Positions 45,505-56,300 of a DNA stretch of 64,000 nt are shown here, one piece after another; the stretch's first letter is position 1, and the number at the start of each line of letters is the position of its first letter. The notes under the pieces are model-generated. The model was given only the letters and a program-made list of their open reading frames with translations. It did not search any database and was not told the DNA's origin. A program made the translations under genes and the position numbers. Source of the DNA: Protopterus annectens (taxonomy: Eukaryota; Chordata; Ceratodontiformes; Protopteridae); the NCBI RefSeq assembly GCF_019279795.1, contig NC_056749.1, positions 577,519,165 through 577,583,164 on the forward strand. The letters run 5' to 3'.

Positions 45505-46345
45505 CTCATAGCTACTTACTAGGATATTGATCTGTGAGGTCTTAAGATGCCTAGCCTTGCAGTTCCATGGTAGTTTTTAGCACTTATATTTTGCTTACAA
45601 ATGCCCATAGTCAGGCAGACTGAGGAAATGTTGGGACATTTACTTGTTCTGCCCACCAATGAAGGACATAGGTGCTAAGTCATGGGTAAACTTGCAGCTT
45701 TCAATCCATTTGTTCAAATTATGTTTGAATAGAGTAAGGGAAGTACTTCAATTTATGTGGCGTGGAAGTCTCTTCCACATAAGAAATATTCTTTGGGATA
45801 CATAGCTTTCCCTCCAACATGTTCTATTTGGTATGTAACAAAGATTGAGATGACTTGAGTGGGTGTTCATGCAACCCTAGGACTTCAAATATGTAATAGG
45901 TGTGACAGGATACTGTCTGTTGAGGCTCTATACAGGCGGCAGAAGGTGCCTCTTGGTAGCCTGTATAACACTGAGTAGTGGGACAAGACGTTCAGATGAT
46001 TTGCATAGATTTTGTGATTTAGACGTTTGATTTTTTTAGTGAGAAACATTGTGGTCATTCCAGTTGTGCCAAGTGTTTAGACAGGCACATACCAAATAGG
46101 TCATTATATTCAGTGATCAGCCTGATAAGAGCTGAATACACTAGAATGATTACATTAATGGACCTGGATACTATACCTTTAGATATAAGCTGTGCAATAA
46201 AAAAAGGACTTCCTTACATTAGTAGTTGTGTGGTCAAAGGGCAGTTCATTGTCATTACAGGTTCCCAGATCACCGACTATGGGATCAACTTTCATGGTTT
46301 TAATTATTTATTGGTATTTGTTTACCAGGATATTCCACTGGGCTG
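45505..46345 (-). mobile_element. CR1 LINE 3'-terminal fragment
   Basis: The minus strand gives VVIGDLGT-like, DHTTTNVRKSF, AQLISKGIVSR-like and LSKHLAQLEW-like blocks in CR1 order. The 3' end near 45530 (ATCCTAGTAAGTAGCTATGAG on the minus strand) matches other CR1 ends. Broken by stops. Confidence 0.65.
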
Positions 46346-46939
46346 TTAAGAGCCCATTTTCAGTGAAGCTCGGAGAGAAAAGCTCTGAAAATACCTTACA
46401 TATAACAAATAAGAACAATTAGTATGAATAACTTTCAAATAATTAATGTGTATATGTCTGTATATACATACATACAATACTTGCACAGATGAGATAATAA
46501 ACAACTTAGGACAACTCTCCTAATACATTTAGTGTATGGAAATTAACAATTGCTAGGAATTAAAGGTTAGAGATACAGGGAAATTGTAACTTGCGAGGTG
46601 AAACTTACAACATGGTATAGTGATGAAGCTTCAGAAAAAGCTAGGCATATGTTACAAACTGAGAGAAATAGAGTGATTGAGTAATGATTATAAGAATGTG
46701 AGAGAAGCACATTTTCAGACCGTACTGTATTTTTAAATGGGAGTGTTCTTTTTATCTTGTCAGTTCAAAAGTTGTTTAAAGTATTTAAAAACCTTTTTCT
46801 GTGGAACAATTGCTTATTTTACCTTTTGGGGCTGACAAAGTGTTTTTCTGTGGGGAAAAGGTGACTTTTAAAGATTTAAAATTTTTACTATCTCTTGCTG
46901 CTTGTTTTCCCTGAGAAACAGTCACCATTTTTGGACTGA

Positions 46940-48520
46940 CCATGGAACAAACTGTCATTCCCACTGTTGATCCTTCTTCCAGCCAGAATAAGTTAATCAG
47001 TCTTTGTCACCACAGCAGGCTAGCAATTTACCTCAGCCACAGGAGGGTGACTCTACTGTGGCCATTTGTTGCACCTCATACCACTTATCTTTTACCCTGG
47101 ATCCCAGTGGTGTAGCACCTACAGCCACTACAGATTAGAGATTAACCACGTCCTCTGTGGCTGTTGAGATCCCCTCAGTGGGCAAGAGAGAGCCACTCTT
47201 GTTGGTCGTGGAAGAGGGAACAGGGAAGGCTTCCCTGTCTTGTAAGAATGTTGTTCCCCTCACTGGGGAAACTTCTGCTGCTGCCATTTATAACACTGTT
47301 GGCCCCATTGTTTGTCAAAAAGAAACAAAAAGCTAAACATGTAACTACTACTCAAATTTGCATAGAAAGGAATAGTTTACTGGGTCCGGCTCAGTGTTTT
47401 ATTCAGGTTTTTGATCCTCCTTGTTTATTGCTTCTGGTAAAAGAATGAATGAATATGTCTTTTTCCTGAGGAGAATCAAGATGATAAATCTAGACAAGAA
47501 GATGAAGGGACAGATACGTTTTATTTTTTCTGTTTCCTGAATCCTGAGTCACACACAGAAGATAGCTCAGTTTATGATTCACCCTTTGAGTTTCCTCTCA
47601 CTTTGAGACTATTTCCAGAATGTGCCAGCGTTTTCAGTGAGACTAGACTGAGATTTATCAGTATATCAGAAAAGGTTATGTGCCGTTACAGAAGGAATTT
47701 CCTGAACCTTCACCAATTCCTCCAGTTCTGTCAGCTAAGGAGGATGTGTGTTTCTGCCGGCAATTTCCTGATAACCAGTCTGCTGCCCCTAAAAAAGCAG
47801 ATAGAAGATGTCAAGCTCTTCAGTCTTTTTAAGCTTTTCAGTCTTTTTAAGCTTTTGTATACTCTTCCCAAAGCTGAGCAGCAACCATAGCTTTAGTTAT
47901 TCCTACTGCTTCTTAACAGTTAAGTGCCATCCTATTCTTTCTGATAAGAATGGGAAGATTATTGATGGGTACGGCAAAATACTGCATGCTGCTTCAACTT
48001 TGATTTTCACAATTTTGAATTGTAAGGCTCATATGTTAAGGTTTATTTCAATTGTGGAAGTATGAGGAATATTTTGTCTGCATTTTTTTCTTGTGAGGAA
48101 AAATCTGCTTTAAATTATTTAGTTTTTTTTCTATCATACTAGCCATTGCTCTCTGTTGACAGTGTGTATACAACCTCACTGTTAAGTTTTCCAGGGCTAT
48201 GGCCTCTGATGCTATTTTGGGGAGGTTTGCCTGGCTGTGAATTCGCAGAGCCTCCCAAAAGGATGTGCATAATGACATTTTATTTTCTTCTTTAGATAGT
48301 TTTTGGTTCCTTTTCTGCGGAGTTTATCAAAATGTGGAATGAAAGAGGTAATTTAAACCAGGGAACTGTCTTTCTGCCATCTTATTTCAAAATTTCTAAG
48401 GGATTCTGTAACCCACCCCTCATCCAATTTTGGCAAAATGGCAAAGGTGTTCCAAAAAGAATTAAGGAACCCCAAAACCAAGGACAGTCACACTTAGTCA
48501 GTTTTACTTTTTAAGAAACC
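46940..48520 (+). pseudogene. DIRS gag-like region, decayed
   Basis: Frames beginning near 46942 (MEQTVIPTVDPSSSQNK) and 47200 (VVEEGTGKASLSCKNVVP, VGPIVCQKETKS) carry a Ser/Thr/Pro-rich gag-like text with internal stops. The same text is present at 21870-22740. A later segment near 48180 (AMASDAILGRFAWL-like) matches SGTVIRRHAWLRE of the first DIRS gag. No intact protein remains. Confidence 0.5.
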
Positions 48521-49260
48521 TTGTTCCCTCTTCCCACCTTGGGGAGTCCCTTTTCCCTTCCAGAAAGTCTGAATCTCCACTTTTTTCTTTGGTAACAAAG
48601 TTTAGACAAATGGGTTTTGAAGATCATTCATTTAGGTTATAGAAAGCACTGAGGGGATATTCCTCTTTGCCATAGGATTATTCCTCATATACCATACCTG
48701 ACTGTCTTAATTCCACCTGTCCTTCATTACATGCTGATTCAGGGAGTGATAGAACCAGTTCCTCCTTCCCAGGTAGGGAAAGGTTTTTATTCAAGGGTAG
48801 AAAGTCTGAGGAGAAATGATCAGCTGTAACGGATTTGTTCACGTAAAATACACCAAATACACCAAATGAACGCTATTAAAACCATGCCTGTGAAAGACTT
48901 CATCAGATTAACAACCATACCTTGGCCATCTTAATTATATACACAATTTAATTAATACAATAACCAATCATTGTTTTCGTTCATTTAAAAATGTGCAAAT
49001 GAGCAATTATACTTGTAAAAACATTAAAATTTGTATTAGTTAAAAATTATGTTGATTGTAATAAATAGCTTGTCCTAAAATCTTCTGTCTTATTCTTAAA
49101 ACTTGTTATATACTACTTTATTTGTGAATTTATTTGAACATTTGTAGTATAATGTAATAAGGCTTAGAAATTCATTTCATCTACTGTCTGTTTTCCTAAT
49201 GACAGGAGAAATCAAATTTTAGTTGCTTTTAACTTTAACAATGGTGTGATGGAGATGTAT

Positions 49261-49464
49261 TCATTTAGTCCTGGGGTTTGTTGATGGTTTCCTCCCATGG
49301 ACCCCCCCAATATCCTTTTTCACCTGGTCCAATACAAAAAATCTGTACTTGTACTCTTCACATATCTGTGAATGTCTATAATATATGTTCATATATCCTC
49401 TTTTCAAGGATCTTTCTGTTTTTCCGACATAATATGATGTGCAATTTATACATATAACCAGCAC
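49261..49464 (-). pseudogene. Inverted partial copy of the PLE GIY-YIG domain
   Basis: Sixty-seven codons on the minus strand (VICINCTSYYVGKTERSLKR...) repeat the domain at 50076-50350 with a 30-base deletion after RHSQ-proximal sequence and loss of the RIYEHMYDIK part. It forms part of the left arm. Confidence 0.8.
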
Positions 49465-49659
49465 AATTGAAATAGCCCTTACTTTTTATCCAAAATTGTC
49501 TGCTACCCAAGAAAACCTTTGAGTACAAATTCACATTGTCTGCAATTGCCACATTTATATGTTCCTACCTTCAATGTGTACATGTATACATATTTCAATC
49601 AGAGTGCATAAACTTTTGTAAGATGTATAAACATCATAATTTTTGGAAAGGAAGCTATG

Positions 49660-50360
49660 ATAAACTGGAAGAATTTATTACATAACTTACTTGGATGTAG
49701 AAATTATGAAAAAAAGTAACACTTTTGAGACTAGAGTATTTAGGAAGGATACCTATGTCAACTCTTTCTTACATTACAAAAGTGGGCATCCAAGTTATTG
49801 TAAGAAAAGTTTGGAAGAAGACTTTACAGAAGAATGTGACAGGTTGGAAATGATGTTTTGGAAAGAGGTTATCCAAAAGATTTTATTACTGAGTTAAGAA
49901 AGGAGTAAACTTGAAGGTAAAAGAAATATTTCAAAGGAATGGGTAAAATTTAAAACATTAATATAAATGTGGCAATTGCAGACAATGTGAATTTGTACTC
50001 AACGAAGAAAAGGTTTTCTTGGGTAGCAGACAATTTTGGATAAAAAGTAAGGGCTATTTCAATTGTGAGTCGAGAGGGCTTGTATACCTGGTTATATGTA
50101 TAAATTGCACATCATATTATGTCGGAAAAACAGAAAGATCCTTGAAAAAGAGGATATATGAACATATGTACGACATAAAAAGAAGTAAAGATACTAATGC
50201 ACTTTATAGACATTCACAGATATGTGAAGAGTACAAGTACAGATTTTTTGTATTGGACCAGGTGAAAAAGGATATTGGGGGGGTCCATGGGAGGAAACCA
50301 TCGGCTACAGAGAATTATGGTGGCAATTGGTATTGGAAGCCAACAAACCCCCAGGACTAA
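49660..50360 (+). pseudogene. PLE RT end, linker and GIY-YIG domain
   Basis: RT end: LTYLDVEIMKKSNTFETRV, FRKDTYVNSFLHYKSGHPSY (49680-49800). The linker follows after a stop near 49897. From 49966 KCGNCRQCEFVLNEEKVF supplies a CxxCxxC cluster. The GIY-YIG domain is intact by motif: LVYLVICINCTSYYVGKTER (VYL and YVG), LKKRIYEHMYDIKRS and ALYRHSQICEEYKYRFFVLD. A catalytic-type Glu/Asn region near the end (TENYGGNW) follows. It would nick target DNA for the PLE RT. The RT itself is largely missing. Confidence 0.85.
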
Positions 50361-50760
50361 ATGAATACATCTCCATCACACCATTGTTAAAGTTAAAAGC
50401 AACTAAAATTTGATTTCTCCTGTCATTAGGAAAACAGACAGTAGATGGCAGTAATTCCTTACATACACAAAAGGAAATGAATTTCTAAGCCTTATTACAT
50501 TATACTACAAATGTTCAAATAAATTCACAAATAAAGTAGTATATAACAAGTTTTAAGAATAAGACAGAAGATTTTAGGACAAGCTATTTATTACAATCAA
50601 CATAATAATTTTTAACTAATACAAATACGAAAAGGGAATGTATTTTTAATGTTTTTACAAGTATAATTGCTCATTTGCACATTTTTAAATGAACGAAAAC
50701 AATGATTGGTTATTGTATTAATTAAATTGTGTATATAATTAAGATGACCAAGGTATGGTT

Positions 50761-50816
50761 GTTAATCTGATGAAGTCTTTCACAGGACGAAAACGCATGG
50801 TTTTAATAGCGTTCAT
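50761..50816 (+). ncRNA. Hammerhead ribozyme motif in PLE arm
   Basis: The core elements are in order: CTGATGA (50767-50773), one extra A, stem II GTC (50775-50777) with GAC (50786-50788) across a short loop, GAA (50789-50791), stem III AACGC (50792-50796) with GCGTT (50109 in element terms: 50109 is not meant; bases 50809-50813... read as 50869 is wrong) — the pairing arm is at 50809-50813 by count from CTGATGA, followed by C50814 as the cleavage base. Stem I is short (TAAT before the box, ATTT after the cleavage base). PLEs are known to carry hammerhead motifs in such arms. An inverted copy lies at about 48868-48916. Confidence 0.6.
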
Positions 50817-50929
50817 TTGGTGTATTTGGTGTATTTTATGTGAACAAATCCGTTACAGCTGATCATTTCTCCTCAGACTTTCTACTTTTTTGGTTTGGTT
50901 TGTGAACGAAAGTTTTTGCCGTGGTGGTT

Positions 50930-52150
50930 TTTTTATTCAAGGGTGTTTTTAGTGCCAAAGAAAGATGATGCTTGGAGACCAGTTTGGAATCTTTCCTTCT
51001 TAGACCTATTTGTGATGGTACCTAACTTCAAAATGATTTCACATCACAATCTGTTATCCCTTTTTCCTCATTCAAATTTCCTGGCAATACAACATTTAAA
51101 GGATGCTTGTCATCATGTTTCTTTTCATCCAGACTTCAGGTGTTTCTTAGTTTTCTGTGTCTGGATCACATTATCAGTTCTCTGCCTTACCCTTTAGACT
51201 ATCTACTCCACCAAGAGTGTTCAAAACGTGTGTAGTTCCATTTCCAGCTTGTCGCAGGTACAGGATAGCCTTTTTGTTTTTTCCTTATTTAGATGACTTG
51301 CTTATCTTTCCAGTCTTTTTCAAAGTATCAAGAATCTCTCACTTAGGTGAGAGATCACTTATGCAAGCTATGATTTCAAGAGAGCATTCAAAAGTAATTT
51401 TTCACTCCTCCACATAGGATTCCCTTCCTGTGGTGCCAGCTGGACACCTCAGTTCAAACAGCTTTTCTTCCAAAGGAAAAATAGATCTATATCTAGATCC
51501 ATTTCTAAGGTCTTCCACTCAGACTTTGGCCACTGAAAGGGAATACTCAGGATTTTGGTCTTATGGCATCTATGATTCTCATGATAACCCTGGAAAGACT
51601 CCACATGTGAAAGATACAGTGGTATCTGAAATCTCTTTGATCACAGCATCAACATCCCCTTTCTTTTCACATCCCAGTGTTGAGGTTTGTCAGTAGAGAC
51701 ATTACTTGGAAAAGGCAATTATCCCTAAATTCTGCTTTCCCCTTCTCCCTTCCTGTTCCAAAGCAGTCAGTTATCACAGATTCCTCTGACTTTGCTTGGG
51801 GAACAGTTTCAAGAACGATAATAGTACAAGGTGTGTGGAACACTTGGGACAGATGCAAGCATATAAATATAAAAGAGATGATTGCCCTGATTAATGCACT
51901 CAACTCAATGAATCATCTTTGGCCCCAGGACCTGTTCAAGTTATTTCAGACAACACTATTGCCATGTGGTACATCTAGAAATAGGAGGGAACCAGGCCAT
52001 AACCCTTTGCAGACTAGCAATGTTAGCTTGGAATATAACTTCACAGCACAGTCTCACTCTACAGGCAATCTTCATTCCATCAGAGTAGTATTCTGTGGCA
52101 AAGAAGCTGAGCAGGATAGGGTAGACCCTCATGTATGCAAACTAGATTAG
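50930..52150 (+). pseudogene. DIRS RT (3' part) and RNase H
   Basis: After the PLE the RT continues: FYSRVFLVPKKDDAWRPVW, NLSFLDLFVMVPNFKM, LKDACHHVSFHPDFR, LPFRLSTPPRVF and the catalytic FPYLDDLLIF (YLDD intact, near 51285). RNase H is seen at 51770-52100: ITDSSDFAWG, INIKEMIALINAL, then a damaged TDN region and ITLCRLAMLAWNI. The ADKLSR equivalent reads AKKLSR. Many frameshifts separate the blocks, so it cannot be expressed as one protein. Confidence 0.75.
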
Positions 52151-52839
52151 GGGTCTTCCAAGATGTGATCCATCAGTGCGGAGTTCCTGTAGTAGACCTA
52201 TTTTCCTCCTCCTAAATAATCAGCTGGCAAGATTCTGCTTCAGGACTCCAGGGAAGAAGGCCTTGAAAACAGGTGCCTTTTATCTCCCTTAGACAGGAAT
52301 GTTCTTGTATGCTTTTTTACCCTTTCTACTGATATCCAGGTACTTCTGAAGATTCAGAAGGAATCTTCCAAGATTATTGTGGTGACTCCTTTTGTAGTCT
52401 AGGCAACAGAGGTTCTTCCCTTCTTTTGGAAATGGCCAGTGGCAATTACCACAAGCTTCCTCAAAGAATGGATCTGCTCACACAAGATCAAAGTGTTTGA
52501 TATACCCCAACCTAAATCAACTTCAACTAACTGACTGACTAGATGATAGAATCTTAATTCCCTCTAGGCACTTGTTCACTGAGGATGAGCAGCAGGTACT
52601 AATGGAGGTAAGAAACCTGCTGCTACAAAATCATATATTAGCAAATAGGAAAGGTTTTCTATTTGGTGTCAACAACATAACCAGCACCCATTCAGGACTG
52701 GTTGTTCTCTGGTTTTACAATATTTGTGTGAGTTACTTTCCTATAGCCTTTCTTACTCCTCCATCTAAGCTCATTTACTGGCCATTTCAGCAAGTCTGCC
52801 CATGGATCCTCCTCTTTAAAGGCATTCTCATGTCAAAAT

Positions 52840-52840
52840 A

Positions 52841-52866
<26 letters not shown>
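52840..52866. repeat. Poly(T) tract
   Basis: An uninterrupted run of about 27 T's replaces the short TTTTTG of the equivalent position near 27650 in the related DIRS copy. A homopolymer expansion between the connector and recombinase regions. Confidence 0.85.
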
Positions 52867-52871
<5 letters not shown>

Positions 52872-52879
52872 AGAAGGCC

Positions 52880-53600
52880 TCCATGAAAACCTGTGGTCCC
52901 TCCTTGGCATCTTAATTTTGTGTTAGAGAAACTAACACTTGCTCCATTTAAATCAGGTAATCTGGCTGATTTGAGGTTCTTAACATGAAAACCACTTTTA
53001 ATGATTGCTCTGACCTCTACAAGAAGAGTATCAGAGATGTATGTGGTACATCTAGAAACAGGAGAGAACCAGGTCATAACCCTTTGCAGACTAGTAATGT
53101 TAGCTTGGAATATAGCTTCACAGCACAGTGTCATCCCGGTGAGTCATTCCTATCCAATTTTCCACAGAGATGACGTTTCCTTGAAAACAATGTCTTTTTT
53201 CTGCCTAAAGTGGTATCTGAGTTTACTTTAAGTTAAAATATCCATGCCCCCATTTTCTTTATTGATCCTAAAAATGAGGGAGAAAGGATACTCTGCATTT
53301 GATGTCTACTGGCAACTCAGGTACTACCTTGATAGAACTAAATCTTTCAGATCTTTTGACCAATTGTTCATTTCTTGTGAAGGTAAGAAGGTCAGTCTGT
53401 GTCAAAGCAGACTATTTCCAAATGGTTGTCTGAGGTTATTACCTTTTGTTAGATTCACTACAATGAAAGTATTCCAGACAGGGTCAACTGCCACTCTACC
53501 AGGGCATTGGCTTCATCTATGGCTTTTTGAGAAGGGGTGGTTTCTGGAAGTATTCTAGAAGCAGCAAATTGGTCCTCTGCACATACTTCTACAAAGCACT
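52880..53600 (+). pseudogene. DIRS tyrosine recombinase with internal insertion
   Basis: VVPPWHLNFVLEKLTLAPF, LADLRFLT and ALTSTRRVSE (near 53025) match the recombinase start at 11425, including the first catalytic Arg. Then, instead of LQALMAVEPYLIF, about 90 bases copied from this element's own RNase H (51964-52053) are inserted (53041-53129). Recombinase text resumes with PIFHRDDVSLKT, KMREKGYSAFDVYWQLRYYLD and RSFDQLFIS. The H-x-x-R region is degraded (TATLPGHWLH near 53490). It is inactive. Confidence 0.75.
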
Positions 53601-53639
53601 GGAGGTCCATGGTTCTTTTCCTTCCACCTCTCAAAATTT

Positions 53640-53775
53640 GTAAGCTATGGTAATCTACCCATATAGTTTAGGCTACTGCGACAGTGATCAATATGAAAAC
53701 ATGGTACAGTTGTGTAAGTAAACTTACCATAACGGTAGATATCTGAGTGATCACTGCTGCAGTAGCAGCTCCCTC
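53640..53775 (+). repeat. DIRS internal complementary region
   Basis: GGCTACTGCGACAGTGATCA (near 53671) and TGATCACTGCTGCAGTAGC (near 53751) form inverted arms. Between them sits a core with GTTGTGTAAGTAAACTTACC (from 53709) ending in ATAAC, itself nearly palindromic. A further partial arm occurs near 54022-54045 (GGCTAATGTAGCAGTGATCA), probably the terminal repeat. Confidence 0.75.
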
Positions 53776-54099
53776 CATCTATCCCTTGTTTCTTGCTGTG
53801 TTGTTATTACCAGGGAGTGGACTTTTATTTTCTGCTGTTCCTAGCATGGTCCTTTCAGGGCTTAGCTTCCCTCTCTGTGTTGGCATGAAAGCTCTGAAGG
53901 CCTTGAAGCCCAAATCTGTCTTTCTAGTTAGCTCAGCTCATGCTAACAGTTTAGGCTCTACAAAGGTGCCCTGAAGCTTTGGAAGCTGGCGAGCTGTTAT
54001 ATCTTTGCAGGATATAACCCATACAGTTTAGGCTAATGTAGCAGTGATCATTTGAGCATCGACTGTTATGATACATTTACTTACATCGCTGTACTTTAT

Positions 54100-55480
54100 T
54101 TAGGTTTAAGATTATTTTTGAAAACTTTAAGTTTTTCAATTTACTTTAAATGTTATGTTGGGGAGTTCCAGCGTTAAGAGACATAGGAGCAAAGTGAGTC
54201 ATCATCAGTAGTGTTAGATCTGGCAGTGATTTATTTTGAGAGCATCATTCCTTGACTGACGAATAATATTTTATGGTGTTTTGCAGAACTGTACAGTTTT
54301 GACGTTTATTAGGATATTGGCAGTAAGTGGTTGTGAATAGATGAGCATATTGTGGGAGCTGTAACCAATATGGTTAATTTAAGGCTATGCGGTGATAACT
54401 TTTTGTATGTAGATTTTTGGAAAAATCTAACAATTTCATTGTAACAACTGTATAGTTTAATTTTTGGGAATTCTAAAGGTTACTGGTGGGGCATAAAGGA
54501 GAGATGTAGTAAGCAATTTGATGCAATGTTTTTTCCTATTGCTGTCAGTGAAGATCACGTTACTTCTGTGTAATAAACCAAGTTTCTGGTGCTTTTAACA
54601 GCCTGGAAAATGTGTAGATCAGAATTTAGGTATTCCTCTTCTGTGACTGCCAGTACCTTTGATTGTTGTACAGTTTGTATTCTAGTGTTATTTTTATTTT
54701 GAAAGATTGTTTTTGAAAGGCTCATGGAGATGCAGGGAGCCAACAAACTTTTATTGATTCCCTGTGAGCGTTTCAAGGTTCTGTTGGTTTGATTTATTTC
54801 TCAGCTGAAGCATTGTGTTTCAAAGATTGTTTTGGGGTAAAAAGCATTAGTTTTTTTTTTGTTAGGATTTCGAAGAAGGTCAATGTTGCTTAGCCATGTT
54901 CAGTACATGAGAAGGAGTCCTGGGTGAGGTCATTAAGTTTTGAGAGGGTTTGGGCAGAGCAAATGAGGGTGGTATCATCTGCATATTGCATTATGGTTGT
55001 ATGATGGAGGCTGTGTGAAATTTATTTATAAAGATATTAAATAAAAGGTGGTCAAGTATCGAACCCTCTGGAATTCCAATGGAAATTGGTAGGGAGAGTA
55101 AAAAGTGCTAGAGGCATTTTAACACCTGCAGTCAGTATGTGAGATAGATATGGAACCATGACAGGGCTGAATGGGAGAGATTGAGATAAATGTTCTGTGA
55201 GTAGATTTTGGTGAGAGATGGTGCTGAATGCTTTTGTTAGTTCAAGGATAATAGACGATACAAACTGTCCAGAATTTCTCTTGTGGTTTATGGTGCTTAT
55301 GAAACTGAAAAGGCTGGTTCTGATACTATGTCCAAGACAAAAAAAAATGTTGGGTGTTGCAGAGGATATTATAAAATATTTTTTTTTATAGAGGACGGGG
55401 ATATTTTCTGAGATAAAATGATTTATAAGGGTAGAGACAAGGTAGGTGAAGGTGTCTGCTGCTATTTCTGTAGCTGGGAA
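54100..55480 (-). pseudogene. LINE reverse transcriptase fragment (L2/CR1 group)
   Basis: On the minus strand KAFSTISHQNLLTEHL (near 55230) is followed by LPFSPVMVPYLSHILTAG and the catalytic MQYADDTTLICSAQTLSK (YADD intact, near 54975-54990). A long degenerate C-terminal region continues to about 54100, ending in NKSLPDLTLLMMTHF. The motif order is that of an APE-type LINE; the exact clade is uncertain. Frequent stops. Confidence 0.6.
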
Positions 55481-55481
55481 A

Positions 55482-56300
55482 CTGGAAATTACAGTAATGA
55501 TACTACACCCCTTGCGAAGACCCTGTACTCAAGGACTTGGGATTGCATGTAGACAGTAACATGGCCTTTGACCATCATTTGTCTGTGGTGGTAAGGAAAT
55601 CTTTCTATGTTGTAAGTTATTAATAAGGTTCTGGCATTTAGGTCCACTGATGCAAATGTTCCACTGTACTCAGCCCTCATCAGACCAATCATTGAGTACA
55701 ATGCCCCCTCTGGTATGTACCTGACCAGGCATGTATAGCAATTGGAACATCCAGAGAGGTTCCTCACAAAAATAATGCAGGGTATTACTGACAAGTTCAG
55801 CGAGGACCAGCTCAAAGCCCTATCCCTGTACTATGTAATTTACTGACTGCTGAGAAACAATCTGTGCCTGGCATACAAGACATCCTCTGATTTTACTCTG
55901 ATGGACCTCCTGCACATTTGCAAAACAAACAGCGCCAGAATTGTCTGATCTAGGGACCTAAATCCCATCTGTGACATTAAAAGGACATGTTGGAGGCACA
56001 ACAGACAGGTATTTGTCTGAGAGACTACATCTTCTTTCGAACAGGCTTCACATCCATGTGAACAAGAGTTCTTCCTTTAGCCAGTTCAAGCATAACTTGG
56101 ATCAGTGGCTAAGAGAACTGAAAATGTATCCCTGGTCTGGCACCTATGTCATTTTTAGATCCAGACTGTAAATGCTAGACTGCCCAAGCCTCATATTCCT
56201 TAAAATAACGTTTGATGCCAAAAATTGCCAGCTATATTTGGGAAGCATGGCTAGATTTAAAAAGGCCACAGAGGCTGTTTAGCCAATGAACCTATGAGCA
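55482..56300 (+). mobile_element. CR1 LINE 3'-terminal fragment
   Basis: DLGLHVDSNMAFDHHLSVVV-like text near 55540, then SALIRPIIEYNAPSGMYLTR near 55665, ERFLTKIMQGIT-like and the C-terminal NKSSSFSQFKHNLDQWLREL (near 56060). The 3' end (TTAGCCAATGAACCTATGAG near 56280) matches the CR1 consensus here. Confidence 0.75.

Larger units (their letters stand above)
48798..50929 (+). mobile_element. Penelope-like element with inverted arms and 14-bp target duplication
   Basis: TTTTTATTCAAGGG occurs at 48784-48797 and again at 50930-50943, flanking the element. The left arm (48798-49590, minus orientation) is an inverted partial copy of the right (about 49960-50884, plus), including part of the GIY-YIG coding region. 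Between them lies RT text (49660-49900). About 45 bases at 50885-50929 are present only on the right. The DIRS RT codons GKGFYSR run into the left edge and GFYSRVFLVPKK out of the right edge, which confirms the insertion. Confidence 0.85.
46720..54065 (+). mobile_element. DIRS element (second family) split by a PLE
   Basis: Gag-like remnants lie at 46900-48520, the RT start at 48600-48797, then, after the PLE (48798-50929), the RT resumes at 50930. RNase H is near 51770-52150, the connector near 52160-52800, the recombinase at 52880-53600 and the internal complementary region at 53640-53775. A tail to about 54065 shares ATGAAAGCTCTGAAG with the copy near 28619. The left terminal repeat was not found, so the left edge is approximate. 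Stops and frameshifts are common, but all four DIRS modules can be traced. Confidence 0.75.
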
